A stretch of 39,343 nt of DNA from the NCBI GenBank assembly GCA_944389215.1, contig CALXLN010000024.1, forward strand, positions 1 through 39,343, read 5' to 3'. The notes beneath the pieces were generated by a model, which saw only the letters and a list, made by a program, of their open reading frames with translations, did not search any database and was not told the DNA's origin. Shown here piece by piece: positions 1-8,320 of this stretch (the stretch's first letter is position 1; the number at the start of each line of letters is the position of its first letter). A program made the translations under genes and the position numbers. This DNA comes from an uncultured Opitutales bacterium (lineage in GTDB: Bacteria; Verrucomicrobiota; Verrucomicrobiia; Opitutales; Intestinicryptomonadaceae).

Positions 1-1241
1 CCGGGCTCGGATTTATAACAAGCATCGGCAACGATAAGGAATCCGTTTCCGACAGCCTTAAGAATTTAAAATGCGGCATTGAATTGTACCCTCCTTTTGA
101 AGATCCGAAAATCCCTGTAAAATGCGTCGGAACCATAAAAAATTTCGATGTTGAAAGCCCCGATCCGGAAGATTGGAAATATCCTCCGCAATACCAGGTA
201 AGGCGCGACGTTCTGCGCGGATTTGCCCCGCACTGCCTCTACGCCTACTGTGCAATGAAGCAGGCAATCGACGACGCCAATCTATCCGAAGAACAAATTT
301 CAAATCCCATGACGGGCATGTATACGGCTTCGGCTGGTTCCACAAGCATGCTCTACCACCATATGCAAAGAATGGATAAATATGGAGTCGGGCGCGGATA
401 TCCTTTTGCAATAATTTGCTCCATAGTGGGAACGCTTTCATTCAATTTGGTTTCGGCATTCAAAATAAAAGGGGCGAGTTGCGGATTTGCCTCAGCCTGC
501 GCGAGCAGCGCGCACGCCATGGGATTCGCCTACGACGAAATCGCTCAAGGGAGGCAAGAAAGGATGTTTGTAGTTGGAGGCGAAGACGGCAATTACAGAA
601 CGCTTTTGCCTTTTGCTTCAATGAGAGCACTCAGCCACAGCGCCGATCCCGCAACAGCATCGCGCCCATACGACAAGAAACGCGACGGTTTTGTAGGAAC
701 AGGCGGAGGGATAGTTCTCGTCCTTGAGGACGAGGAGGTTGCCAAGGCGCGCGGCGCAAAAATCTACGCCAGAATGCTCGGTTGGGGACAAGCAAGCGAC
801 GGATACAATGTCGCCATACCGCATCCGGACGGCGACGGAGTCGTCAACGCCTCCAAACAAGCGCTAAAAAGCGCAGGAATTTCAGCAAAAGACGTCGAAT
901 ATATAAATACCCATGCGACTTCTACTCCTATGGGCGATATAGCTGAAGCCAAGGGGATAATAAAGGTTTTCGGCGAAAGCGGAATCCCGGAAATAAGCTC
1001 CACAAAAGCTTTGACAGGGCACGGACTATCTCTTGCCGGTGTGATGGAAGCCGCATTCTGCGCGCTGGCGATGAAAGAAAATTTCACACCCGCAAGCGCA
1101 AACATATCGGAGCTAGATCCGGCTTTTGAAAACCTAAACATACTGCAAAAAACAAAGCTTTGCGCGCCGAAAATTGCATTGTCGCTAAGCAGCGGATTTG
1201 GAGGCTCAAACACCTCCATAGTCTTGCAAAAAGTCGACTGA
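1..1241 (+). CDS. fabB: beta-ketoacyl-ACP synthase, FabB (KAS I)-like, 5' end outside window
   Basis: Condensing enzyme of fatty-acid elongation in the cytoplasm: it joins malonyl-ACP to an acyl chain held on a cysteine. The open frame runs from base 3 with no start codon in the window, so the N-terminus is cut by the window edge; the first visible residues (GLGFITSIGND) match the usual KAS beginning, so only a few residues are missing. The thiolase-fold catalytic triad is visible: Cys in SACASSAH (codon 498-500), His in NTHATSTPMGD (codon 912-914) and His in KALTGHGLSLAG (codon 1020-1022). The C-terminal GFGGSNTSIVL is the family's glycine-rich loop. The sequence around the cysteine and the following GGGED resemble FabB more than FabF. 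waaA follows 4 bp downstream, so the two are probably co-transcribed. A specialised synthase, for example for aryl polyenes, is a less likely alternative. Confidence 0.92.
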   Translation, partial: GLGFITSIGNDKESVSDSLKNLKCGIELYPPFEDPKIPVKCVGTIKNFDVESPDPEDWKYPPQYQVRRDVLRGFAPHCLYAYCAMKQAIDDANLSEEQISNPMTGMYTASAGSTSMLYHHMQRMDKYGVGRGYPFAIICSIVGTLSFNLVSAFKIKGASCGFASACASSAHAMGFAYDEIAQGRQERMFVVGGEDGNYRTLLPFASMRALSHSADPATASRPYDKKRDGFVGTGGGIVLVLEDEEVAKARGAKIYARMLGWGQASDGYNVAIPHPDGDGVVNASKQALKSAGISAKDVEYINTHATSTPMGDIAEAKGIIKVFGESGIPEISSTKALTGHGLSLAGVMEAAFCALAMKENFTPASANISELDPAFENLNILQKTKLCAPKIALSLSSGFGGSNTSIVLQKVD

Positions 1242-1245
1242 TACT

Positions 1246-2523
1246 ATGATTTGGATTTACCGCCTACTCTTTTTGCCAGCGCTTCTGCTGGCAATGCCGT
1301 ATTACGGAACGCGCATGATACGGCGCGGAGGCTATTCAAAGGACTTTTCCCACCGTTTCGGGGGACAAAAAGATTTGCCGCCTGTAGCCGAAGGTAAAAA
1401 GCGGATCTGGATTCAAGCAGTCAGCGTGGGTGAAGTGGAGGCAATTGCGCCTCTTATAGACATGCTTTCAAAAGACGACAATTTTGAAATCGTTATAACC
1501 ACAACAACAAGCACGGGCTACAAAATTCTGCGCGAGAAATATTCGGGAAAATGTTTTTACGCAGGAATATTTCCGATAGACTTCTGGCTGTTTAGCAGAC
1601 GCGCGTGGAATAAATTGAAACCGGATATTTGCGTGCTAATGGAGGGAGAATTATGGCCAGAGCATATGCATCAAGCAGTTGCGCGCGGCGCAAAACTCGC
1701 GCTCGTAAACGCGCGGATGTCAGACAAAAGCTACGCTAGATATATAAAGATTCCTTTCTTCGCCCACCGCCTGTTTCACAAATTTTCAAAAGTTGCAGTT
1801 TCCAGTGAATTCGACATGAAAAGATTTTCGGTTTTAGGAATGCCTAAAAGCAGAATGATTTGCACGGGAAATTTAAAATTCGATTCGTCTCCTGCGGCGC
1901 AACTTGATGAAAGCTCAAAAATAGCTTTGCGCAAAGAGCTTGGATTTGCGGAAGATTCGTTCGTACTTTTAGGCTCGTCGACTTGGCCGGGAGAGGAGGA
2001 AATGCTTATCGAGGCAATGCAAAAGCTGCGCGGAAAGAAAATCGACTGCCGGCTTCTGCTGGTTCCCCGCCACGCGGAGCGGCGCGAGAAAATAATTCCG
2101 CTAATAAAAGATATGCCCCACCATGTGCGCAGCAATTCAAAGCAGGCTCCCACCGGAACGCTGGTTTATCTTGCTGACACTACGGGAGAACTCAGAACTC
2201 TCACCCAGATAGCCGATTTAGCGTTCATAGGCAAAAGCTTGCCTCCAAACGTAGGCGGTCAAACGCCAATAGACTGCGCCGCCTTGGAAGTCGCAATGGT
2301 ATACGGACCGAATATGACGAATTTCCGCAGGGTTTGCCAAACCTTAGAACGCGAAAACGCCGCAGTAAAAGTCTGCAACGCCAAGGCTGCAATAGACGAA
2401 ATAGAACGCCTTGCCAAGTCTCCGGATTCGCGCGCGGCACTTGCGGACTCTGCCAAGCAATGGCATTGCTCAAATATCGGCGCGACAGAAAAAGTGTACA
2501 ATATGTTGAAGGCTATGTTGTGA
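1246..2523 (+). CDS. waaA: 3-deoxy-D-manno-octulosonic acid (Kdo) transferase
   Basis: Transfers Kdo from CMP-Kdo to lipid IVA at the inner face of the inner membrane, an essential step in the lipopolysaccharide inner core. The 425-residue length is typical. Residues 1-20 form the N-terminal membrane anchor. SVGEVEA (about residues 60-66) carries the conserved glutamate thought to act as general base. TTTTSTGYK, the MEGELWP segment and NARMSDKSY are family hallmarks of the GT30 N-terminal domain, and GGQTPIDCAALEVAMVYGP is the C-terminal CMP-Kdo binding region. It sits between the ketoacyl synthase (4 bp upstream) and a small exported protein that starts 1 bp after its stop, suggesting an envelope-lipid operon. 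Whether it adds one or several Kdo residues cannot be read from the sequence. Confidence 0.96.
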   Translation: MIWIYRLLFLPALLLAMPYYGTRMIRRGGYSKDFSHRFGGQKDLPPVAEGKKRIWIQAVSVGEVEAIAPLIDMLSKDDNFEIVITTTTSTGYKILREKYSGKCFYAGIFPIDFWLFSRRAWNKLKPDICVLMEGELWPEHMHQAVARGAKLALVNARMSDKSYARYIKIPFFAHRLFHKFSKVAVSSEFDMKRFSVLGMPKSRMICTGNLKFDSSPAAQLDESSKIALRKELGFAEDSFVLLGSSTWPGEEEMLIEAMQKLRGKKIDCRLLLVPRHAERREKIIPLIKDMPHHVRSNSKQAPTGTLVYLADTTGELRTLTQIADLAFIGKSLPPNVGGQTPIDCAALEVAMVYGPNMTNFRRVCQTLERENAAVKVCNAKAAIDEIERLAKSPDSRAALADSAKQWHCSNIGATEKVYNMLKAML

Positions 2524-2524
2524 T

Positions 2525-3061
2525 ATGAGGTTTGGATTTCTTGCAATAGCGCTCTGTATATTGGCAAACGCCGCATTTGGGCAGGGATTTGACTACACTG
2601 CTCTATTAAATCCGGAAAATCTCAAGCAACTCGACACTACATATTACGCCCGCGGAAAGAGAGTTGCCGATATCGCATACGACGCAATATCATTTGAGTC
2701 GCGGCGCAAGGTTTTTAATATGAATATTCCCCAGACGCTCGTCATAAAAAACCTGCGCCTTACTGCATATGCGCGGGGAATAGACGATATCGAGATAGAG
2801 CGTTTTAAGACAAAAATTCCGTTTTATATAATAGCCGAAGACGGTTTCCGCCTGCGCATAGAGGGAATGAAGCGCGTCATGACGCTAACTTCAAAATCAG
2901 CCAGCCTGAACACCGACAATTCGATAACTTTAAAAGGCGATGTAATCTTGCGCATAGACGAAAATAAGCGCTCGCTGGGCTACGAAGCTACAATATCAAT
3001 ACAAGACGGCAGAATTTTATTGGTTGAAAGCCTGCCTATTACTTTTAAAGCTAAGTTTTAA
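2525..3061 (+). CDS. small exported protein of unknown function, possibly LPS transport related
   Basis: A 178-residue protein. It begins with a signal peptide (hydrophobic residues 4-16, likely cleavage after the ANAAFG region), so it is probably periplasmic. The rest is predicted mostly beta strand, with short alternating hydrophobic segments such as NSITLKGDVILRIDE and IPFYIIAEDGFRLRIEG. That pattern loosely recalls the LptA/LptC beta-jellyroll family. This resemblance is an impression from strand pattern and context, not a recognised motif. The start codon lies 1 bp after the waaA stop, so translation is probably coupled and a role in lipopolysaccharide assembly or export is a reasonable guess. 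No catalytic motif is visible. Confidence 0.75.
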   Translation: MRFGFLAIALCILANAAFGQGFDYTALLNPENLKQLDTTYYARGKRVADIAYDAISFESRRKVFNMNIPQTLVIKNLRLTAYARGIDDIEIERFKTKIPFYIIAEDGFRLRIEGMKRVMTLTSKSASLNTDNSITLKGDVILRIDENKRSLGYEATISIQDGRILLVESLPITFKAKF

Positions 3062-3542
3062 AGAACAGCATATATTATCTTGGCGCTCTCATAAAAAAGA
3101 ACATTTTAGCGCCGCCAGCAAAAATGCTTTCCTGCTTTTCCAAACTCCCTCCGAATTTTTTACAAGATGCAAGCCGCTTTGCAAATTCAAGCACCAAACC
3201 ATTGGACAACTACGCGCGCAACCGACAAGGAATGTTTTCCCGCCGCAAACGGCCTTGCCACCGTTATGTAGCGCACAGCAACCCGTAAAGCTGCAATGTC
3301 TGGCGGAAATACTTTCTCTAATCGCCTCTTTTTAAGACAGTCTTAATTTTTCCTTTAAATCAAATAATTCCCTGTCTTTTACCGCCGATAGAAAACATTT
3401 TAAATTTACTGCCCAGGAAAATCTCCATTAAAACCGCATTGCCTAAAGTTGGATAGGCATAATTAAACTCCGGCAAAACACTCCGCCCCGCCAGCACGGC
3501 AAAATCCGAACGCAAGAAGACCCGCTCCAGTCTGTCAGGCGC
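3062..3542. other. intergenic stretch between convergent operons
   Basis: About 480 bases between the convergent waaA operon (+) and gspF operon (-). No convincing gene is visible in any frame. It holds a hairpin at 3082-3113 (GGCGCT/AGCGCC with a 20-base loop) just after the plus-strand operon. A short T-followed palindrome, TAAGACAGTCTTA, lies near 3334-3346 and may act as a weak plus-strand terminator. A 6-bp stem (TGCCTA/TAGGCA) lies near 3440-3460. None is strong on its own. Confidence 0.5.
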
Positions 3543-3570
3543 AAAAAAAGCCCGAATAAAATTCGGGCTT
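3543..3570 (-). terminator. intrinsic terminator of the def-coaE-rho-gspE-gspE-gspF run
   Basis: On the minus strand an uninterrupted 8-9 bp stem (AAGCCCGAA/TTCGGGCTT, arms 3548-3556 and 3562-3570) with a 5-base loop is followed by seven T residues. It lies 24 bp after the gspF stop, in the right orientation to end that transcript. Confidence 0.85.
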
Positions 3571-3593
3571 GAAAAGATTTCTTTTTTGCAAAA

Positions 3594-4835
3594 TCAACCG
3601 CCGGTGAGGCTCTGGATGATTTGAATGATAGGCAGGAAGAGCGCGATAACGATTGTACCGACAACCACCGCCAAGAACACAATCATGATAGGTTCGATAA
3701 CCGACGTTATAGCGCCCACCGCGTTGTCGACTTCTTCGTCGTAATTGTCCGCAACGCGGTTGAGCATTTCCGCAAGCTGGCCGGTTTCTTCGCCGACTTC
3801 AATCATGCTGGTAACCATCGTCGGGAAAATCTTTTGCTGGTCGAGCGGTGCGGCCAAAGGCTCACCGTCTCTCACGCGGTCGTGGACGCGTTCCAGAGCA
3901 TTTGAAACAAGGCTGTTTCGGATGGTTCCGCGCGTAATCGTAAGCGCTTCCAAAATCGGAACGCCGGAAGCAAGAAGAGTTCCGAACGTGCGGGTAAAGC
4001 GCGCAACGGTCGACTTCATTACCATGTCGCCGATTTTTGGAGCTTTTAGCGCCATGGTATCCCAAACTTTAGTTCCGAATTTTGTTTTGAAGAATAGCTT
4101 AAAGAGCACGAACACGCCCACTACTATTAAGAGAGTCAGCCCGTAATGCTCTTTCATGAAATCGGATATGTCTATAATTAGCTGAGTCAGCGCAGGCATG
4201 CGCGCTCCGCCAAGCATGTCGGCAAATATCGCCTGGAATTGCGGAACGACAAACACCATCAAAATAACCATAATAATGACCGCGACCGACATAATCACTA
4301 TAGGATAAACCATCGCGCTCTTTACCTTGTTAAAGGTTTTCATCGCCTTTTCCTGGAAGGTTGCAAGCCTGTCCAAAACAACATCAAGCACGCCGCCCGC
4401 TTCGCCGGCTTTCGCCATGTTGACATAGAGCTTGTCGAACACTCTTGGATGCTGCGATAGGCCGTCGGAAAACTTATTTCCGGTGCGGACGTTATCGGCA
4501 ACCTGTTCGATAATCGACTTGAAGTACGGATTTTTTTCCTGACGGGCTATGACTTCCAATGAACGCAGCAACGGCAGCCCCGCCTTAAGAAGCGTTGCCA
4601 ACTGGCGCGAGAACACCGTAACGTTTTCGTTTGAAACGCCCGTTCCAAAGAGCGGTTTCTTTTGCTTTCTTACAGCGTTTTTCTTTTCAGCCTGCAGGGT
4701 AACTTCGGCGATTCGCGAAACGTTTAAACCTTGCGCGGAAAGTTCCTTGCGCGCACGGCTCTCGCTGGTAGAATCTATCGTTCCGCTCAGCTCGCGTCCG
4801 TCCTTGTCTAAGGCTATGTATTTGAATTTTGCCAT
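3594..4835 (-). CDS. gspF: type II secretion / type IV pilus inner-membrane platform protein (GspF/PilC family)
   Basis: Polytopic inner-membrane protein at the base of type II secretion systems and type IV pili; it couples the cytoplasmic ATPase to pilin assembly. The 413-residue length fits the family. The start [20 protein letters not shown] is the classic N-terminal signature. Two GspF (T2SSF) domains follow: the first around residues 75-200 ([20 protein letters not shown]), the second around 275-400 ([19 protein letters not shown]). Membrane segments are visible at about 178-205, 230-252 and 380-408. It is the last gene of the minus-strand run, 26 bp after the second ATPase gene and just before a terminator. 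Pilin genes are not in the window, so secretion and pilus roles cannot be told apart. Confidence 0.93.
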   Translation of the reverse strand: MAKFKYIALDKDGRELSGTIDSTSESRARKELSAQGLNVSRIAEVTLQAEKKNAVRKQKKPLFGTGVSNENVTVFSRQLATLLKAGLPLLRSLEVIARQEKNPYFKSIIEQVADNVRTGNKFSDGLSQHPRVFDKLYVNMAKAGEAGGVLDVVLDRLATFQEKAMKTFNKVKSAMVYPIVIMSVAVIIMVILMVFVVPQFQAIFADMLGGARMPALTQLIIDISDFMKEHYGLTLLIVVGVFVLFKLFFKTKFGTKVWDTMALKAPKIGDMVMKSTVARFTRTFGTLLASGVPILEALTITRGTIRNSLVSNALERVHDRVRDGEPLAAPLDQQKIFPTMVTSMIEVGEETGQLAEMLNRVADNYDEEVDNAVGAITSVIEPIMIVFLAVVVGTIVIALFLPIIQIIQSLTGG

Positions 4836-4861
4836 GGGGATTTCCTTTTGGTAAGTATTGT

Positions 4862-6541
4862 TTAAGTATATTTCAAAACTTCATCTACGGTTGTGGCGCC
4901 GTCAAAAATCGCCCGCAAACCGTCGTCGCGCAATGTGCGCATTCCAAGCTCTATCGCCTTTTGCTTCAGCACCAATGTTGGAGCCTTGGCGGTTATCAGG
5001 TCGCGCAGGGTATCGTTTACAAGCAAGAGCTCGAACAGTCCTTGGCGGCCGCGATAACCAGAATTGGAGCATTCCGCGCAACCTTTTCCAAAGAAGAACT
5101 GCTTATCCGCGATTTCTATCGGATCTACGCCCAGCATGTCGATAATCTCCTGGTCCGGCTCATACGCGGTGCGGCATGTGGGACAAATTCTTCTTACGAG
5201 TCGCTGCCCGAGAACGCCTTCGAGAGATGCGGCAATAAGGAAGGGTTCCAGGCCCATATCCATTAGTCGCGTAACGGCGCCGGGAGAGTCGTTTGTGTGC
5301 AAAGTCGCAAGCACGACGTGTCCCGTGAGCGACGCCTGAACGGCGATTTGCGCAGTTTCCAAGTCGCGGATTTCTCCCACCATTATTTTGTCGGGGTCTT
5401 GACGCAAGAATGCGCGCAGGCATCGGGCGAAGTCCAATCCTACCTGGTGGTTTATCTGCACCTGCATAATTCCGTCGATTTCATATTCGACAGGATCCTC
5501 AGATGTCAGAATTTTTATGTCGACAGTATTCACCTCGCGCAGGGCGGAATAAAGCGTCGTTGTTTTTCCCGAACCGGTCGGGCCGGTAACAATAAATATT
5601 CCGTTGGGCATCTTTACGAGCCTGCGGATATTGTTCATAATGTCCTCGGTCATGCTCAACTTTTCAAGGTCGAGGTTTACGACGCTCTTGTCCAAAACAC
5701 GCAACACCACGCTTTCGCCGAATTGCGTAGGCAGGGTCGAAACACGCAAGTCTACCGGGCGCCCGGAAATTGTCATCTTTATACGTCCGTCCTGCGGTAT
5801 GCGGTTTTCGGCTATGTTTAAGTTTGCCAAAACTTTTACGCGGGAAATAACCGGAAGCGCCAAGCTCTTGGGCGGCGGAGCCATTTCATAAAGCGCGCCG
5901 TCGATACGGTAGCGGATTCTGAACTGGTCTTCAAACGGCTCGAAGTGTATGTCGGACGCCTTGTCGCGGATAGCCTGCTGCAAAATCAAATTTACAAATC
6001 TTATGATGGGCGTTTCGTTTGCGAGATTTGCGGCGTCGCTTTCTCCGCCTTCGCCAAAATCGACCTCGGATATTTCGGACAAGATGTCGTCGATGCTCGA
6101 GTCTTCCTCTCCGTAGCATTGCACTATAAGATGGTCGACCTGTTCGGGATCCATCACAACAAGCGTTACGTCCTTATTGAGAGTGAAAGTAAGGTCGTCG
6201 ATAATGGCGTTGTTGAACGGGTCTTTGCAAAGCAGGGTTATGTGCGTATCGTCCGCCTTGCACGGAACAACCCCGTAAGTGCGCGCTAAATTCGGGCGCA
6301 GTTGCTTATATACTTCCTCTGGAATATTTGCCGGAGGAATCGGTTCGTATTCGTAATTGAGGTACGTGGCGATTGCCTCAAGGAGTTTTGTTTTTTCTAC
6401 AAGCCCGGAATCGACAATCGCATCCGCGAGAGACTTTCCCGTGCTGTGGCGCGTTTCATCCAGTTCGTCCAACTGGATTTTAGTCAGCAGTTTCGCGCCT
6501 AAAACCACATCGTAAATTGAGCTGTTATGGTCTTCAAACAT
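4862..6541 (-). CDS. gspE: GspE/PilB-type assembly ATPase (second of a tandem pair)
   Basis: Cytoplasmic hexameric ATPase that powers pilin or pseudopilin assembly. The protein has 559 residues. The N-terminal region (about 1-150) is the MshEN/T2SSE-N type and contains [16 protein letters not shown]. The core carries [21 protein letters not shown], Walker [11 protein letters not shown] (about residue 320), the Asp-box [14 protein letters not shown], Walker [10 protein letters not shown] and the His-box [14 protein letters not shown] tetracysteine zinc site follows (CPTC...CAEC). It lies 15 bp after a paralogous ATPase gene and 26 bp before gspF. Both copies appear intact. One might be the pilus ATPase (PilB) and the other a secretion ATPase (GspE), but the sequence alone does not say which. 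Confidence 0.93.
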   Translation of the reverse strand: MFEDHNSSIYDVVLGAKLLTKIQLDELDETRHSTGKSLADAIVDSGLVEKTKLLEAIATYLNYEYEPIPPANIPEEVYKQLRPNLARTYGVVPCKADDTHITLLCKDPFNNAIIDDLTFTLNKDVTLVVMDPEQVDHLIVQCYGEEDSSIDDILSEISEVDFGEGGESDAANLANETPIIRFVNLILQQAIRDKASDIHFEPFEDQFRIRYRIDGALYEMAPPPKSLALPVISRVKVLANLNIAENRIPQDGRIKMTISGRPVDLRVSTLPTQFGESVVLRVLDKSVVNLDLEKLSMTEDIMNNIRRLVKMPNGIFIVTGPTGSGKTTTLYSALREVNTVDIKILTSEDPVEYEIDGIMQVQINHQVGLDFARCLRAFLRQDPDKIMVGEIRDLETAQIAVQASLTGHVVLATLHTNDSPGAVTRLMDMGLEPFLIAASLEGVLGQRLVRRICPTCRTAYEPDQEIIDMLGVDPIEIADKQFFFGKGCAECSNSGYRGRQGLFELLLVNDTLRDLITAKAPTLVLKQKAIELGMRTLRDDGLRAIFDGATTVDEVLKYT

Positions 6542-6556
6542 CTTGGTAAACTCCTA

Positions 6557-8275
6557 TTAGGCTTCGTTCATTGTTACTTTTAGAACTTCGTCGGCGGTCG
6601 TCAAACCGCTGATGACTTTTCTTACGCCGTCCTCGCGCATTGAGCGCATTCCAAGTTCGCGCGCTTTTGTGCGCAATTCCACAAGCGTTCGGCCTTCGTA
6701 AATCATTTGCTGCAATTCTTCGTTTATTATGAAGATTTCAAATATGCCCATACGTCCGCGGTAGCCTATTCCGTTGCAGCGCGGACATCCTTCGCCGTGG
6801 TAGAAAGTCGCGCGCGCGGCGTCGATTTCGTTGATTCCGATAGCCTGCAGCAAGTGGGGATCCGGAGAGTAAACCGTTTTGCACTGCGTGCATGTCTTGC
6901 GGACGAGTCGCTGCGCGAGAGCCGCCCTGAGCGAAGCGCTGACAAGGAACGGCTTCACTCCGATATCCACAAGGCGCGTAACCGCGCTGGGAGCGTCGTT
7001 GGTGTGCAGAGTGCTAAACACCATGTGGCCGGTTAGCGAAGCGTTGATGGCTATTTCCGCAGTTTCCAAGTCGCGGATTTCCCCTATCATTATTATGTTC
7101 GGCGCCTGGCGCAACATCGAGCGCAAAGCCGCCGCAAAAGTCATACCGACCTCCCTGCGGACCTGAACCTGGTTAATGCCCGTCATCTGGTATTCTACAG
7201 GGTCTTCAACCGTGATGATTTTGCGGTCGGGATGGTTCAAATAATTCAGCGCCGAATACAGCGTCGTGGATTTACCGGAACCTGTCGGCCCCGTAACCAA
7301 GAAAATTCCGTCCGCCATGCTGACGACTCTTTCAAAAACAGATTGGTCGTCGGAGAAGAATCCCAACTCAGGCAAGCCCAAGCGCAAGCCTTCCTTGTCG
7401 AGAATACGCATTACAATACTTTCGCCGTAAACCGTGGGAAGGCTGGATACGCGCAAGTCGATTTCTTTGTTGTTGTAAATTATCTGTATGCGGCCGTCCT
7501 GCGGAACGCGCTTTTCGGCGATTGAAATGTTTGCCATCAACTTCAACCTTGAAATTATCGACGGCTGCAATCTCTTTGGCGGATTTTCAACCTCTATCAA
7601 AACGCCGTCAATACGGTATCGGACGCGGAAGCGCTTTTCCAACGGCTCTAAGTGAATATCGGACGCCCTGCGCTTTACGGCCTCGGTAATAAGCTTGTGG
7701 ACATAGCGGATAATCGGGGCTTCCTCCTCGGACACTCCCTCTTCATTTCCAGTAGCCAAGCCTATTGCGCCGCTTTCGGATGTTCCTGTGTCGACGCCCT
7801 CGAACATATCTCCGTAGGCTTTCACGCCGTAAAGATCGTCTATCGCGCGCTTGATGTCGTCTGGAGTCGCCAATCTCAAGTCAATGGGCATTCCCAAGAC
7901 ATGGCTGAGGTTGTCGACCATATCCATGTCCATCGGGTCGGAAATCGCCATTTCCATTTGGCCGTTTTCGACGGCTATCGGAAACACTCCGTATTTGCGC
8001 GCTATATCTTCAGGGACGGCGCGCTTTACGTCTTCGTCGATATGCAGGTCGTGCAAAGCTATGAGCGGGATATTAAATTCCTGCGCAAGCTTCAGCGTTA
8101 TGTCGTCATATCTGCATATGCGTTTTTCGACAAGCGTCTCTATTATTTTCGTGTCAATATCGGCGGCTGAAACGCCCGCAGCCGTGAGTTCTCCGCGTAT
8201 TGCGGCGATTACGTCGGCGGTAACGAGCCCCTTTTCCTCTATAATTTGCAGTACAAAATCGTCAGCGGAAGTCAC
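6557..8275 (-). CDS. gspE: GspE/PilB-type assembly ATPase (first of a tandem pair)
   Basis: Second assembly ATPase of 572 residues, upstream of its paralogue. Residues 1-170 form the MshEN-like N-terminal module ([40 protein letters not shown]). The catalytic core shows [20 protein letters not shown], Walker [11 protein letters not shown] (about residue 329), Asp-box [10 protein letters not shown], Walker [11 protein letters not shown], His-box [13 protein letters not shown] and a zinc-binding CTQC...CPRC. It differs from its neighbour in the N-terminal domain and in Walker A (GKS against GKT), so the pair is an old duplication rather than a recent one. It lies 45 bp after rho, and no terminator is visible between them, so read-through from rho is likely. 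Confidence 0.93.
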   Translation of the reverse strand: MTSADDFVLQIIEEKGLVTADVIAAIRGELTAAGVSAADIDTKIIETLVEKRICRYDDITLKLAQEFNIPLIALHDLHIDEDVKRAVPEDIARKYGVFPIAVENGQMEMAISDPMDMDMVDNLSHVLGMPIDLRLATPDDIKRAIDDLYGVKAYGDMFEGVDTGTSESGAIGLATGNEEGVSEEEAPIIRYVHKLITEAVKRRASDIHLEPLEKRFRVRYRIDGVLIEVENPPKRLQPSIISRLKLMANISIAEKRVPQDGRIQIIYNNKEIDLRVSSLPTVYGESIVMRILDKEGLRLGLPELGFFSDDQSVFERVVSMADGIFLVTGPTGSGKSTTLYSALNYLNHPDRKIITVEDPVEYQMTGINQVQVRREVGMTFAAALRSMLRQAPNIIMIGEIRDLETAEIAINASLTGHMVFSTLHTNDAPSAVTRLVDIGVKPFLVSASLRAALAQRLVRKTCTQCKTVYSPDPHLLQAIGINEIDAARATFYHGEGCPRCNGIGYRGRMGIFEIFIINEELQQMIYEGRTLVELRTKARELGMRSMREDGVRKVISGLTTADEVLKVTMNEA

Positions 8276-8320
8276 TTCTATTCTCCGTTAAAAGATTGGT
8301 ATTAATAGGTAGAATATAAA

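Noticed and set aside
3334..3346. Palindrome TAAGACAGTCTTA followed by T residues as a terminator
   Set aside because: The stem is 5 bp with A/T-rich pairs and lies 270 bp from the operon end; too weak to list as a terminator.
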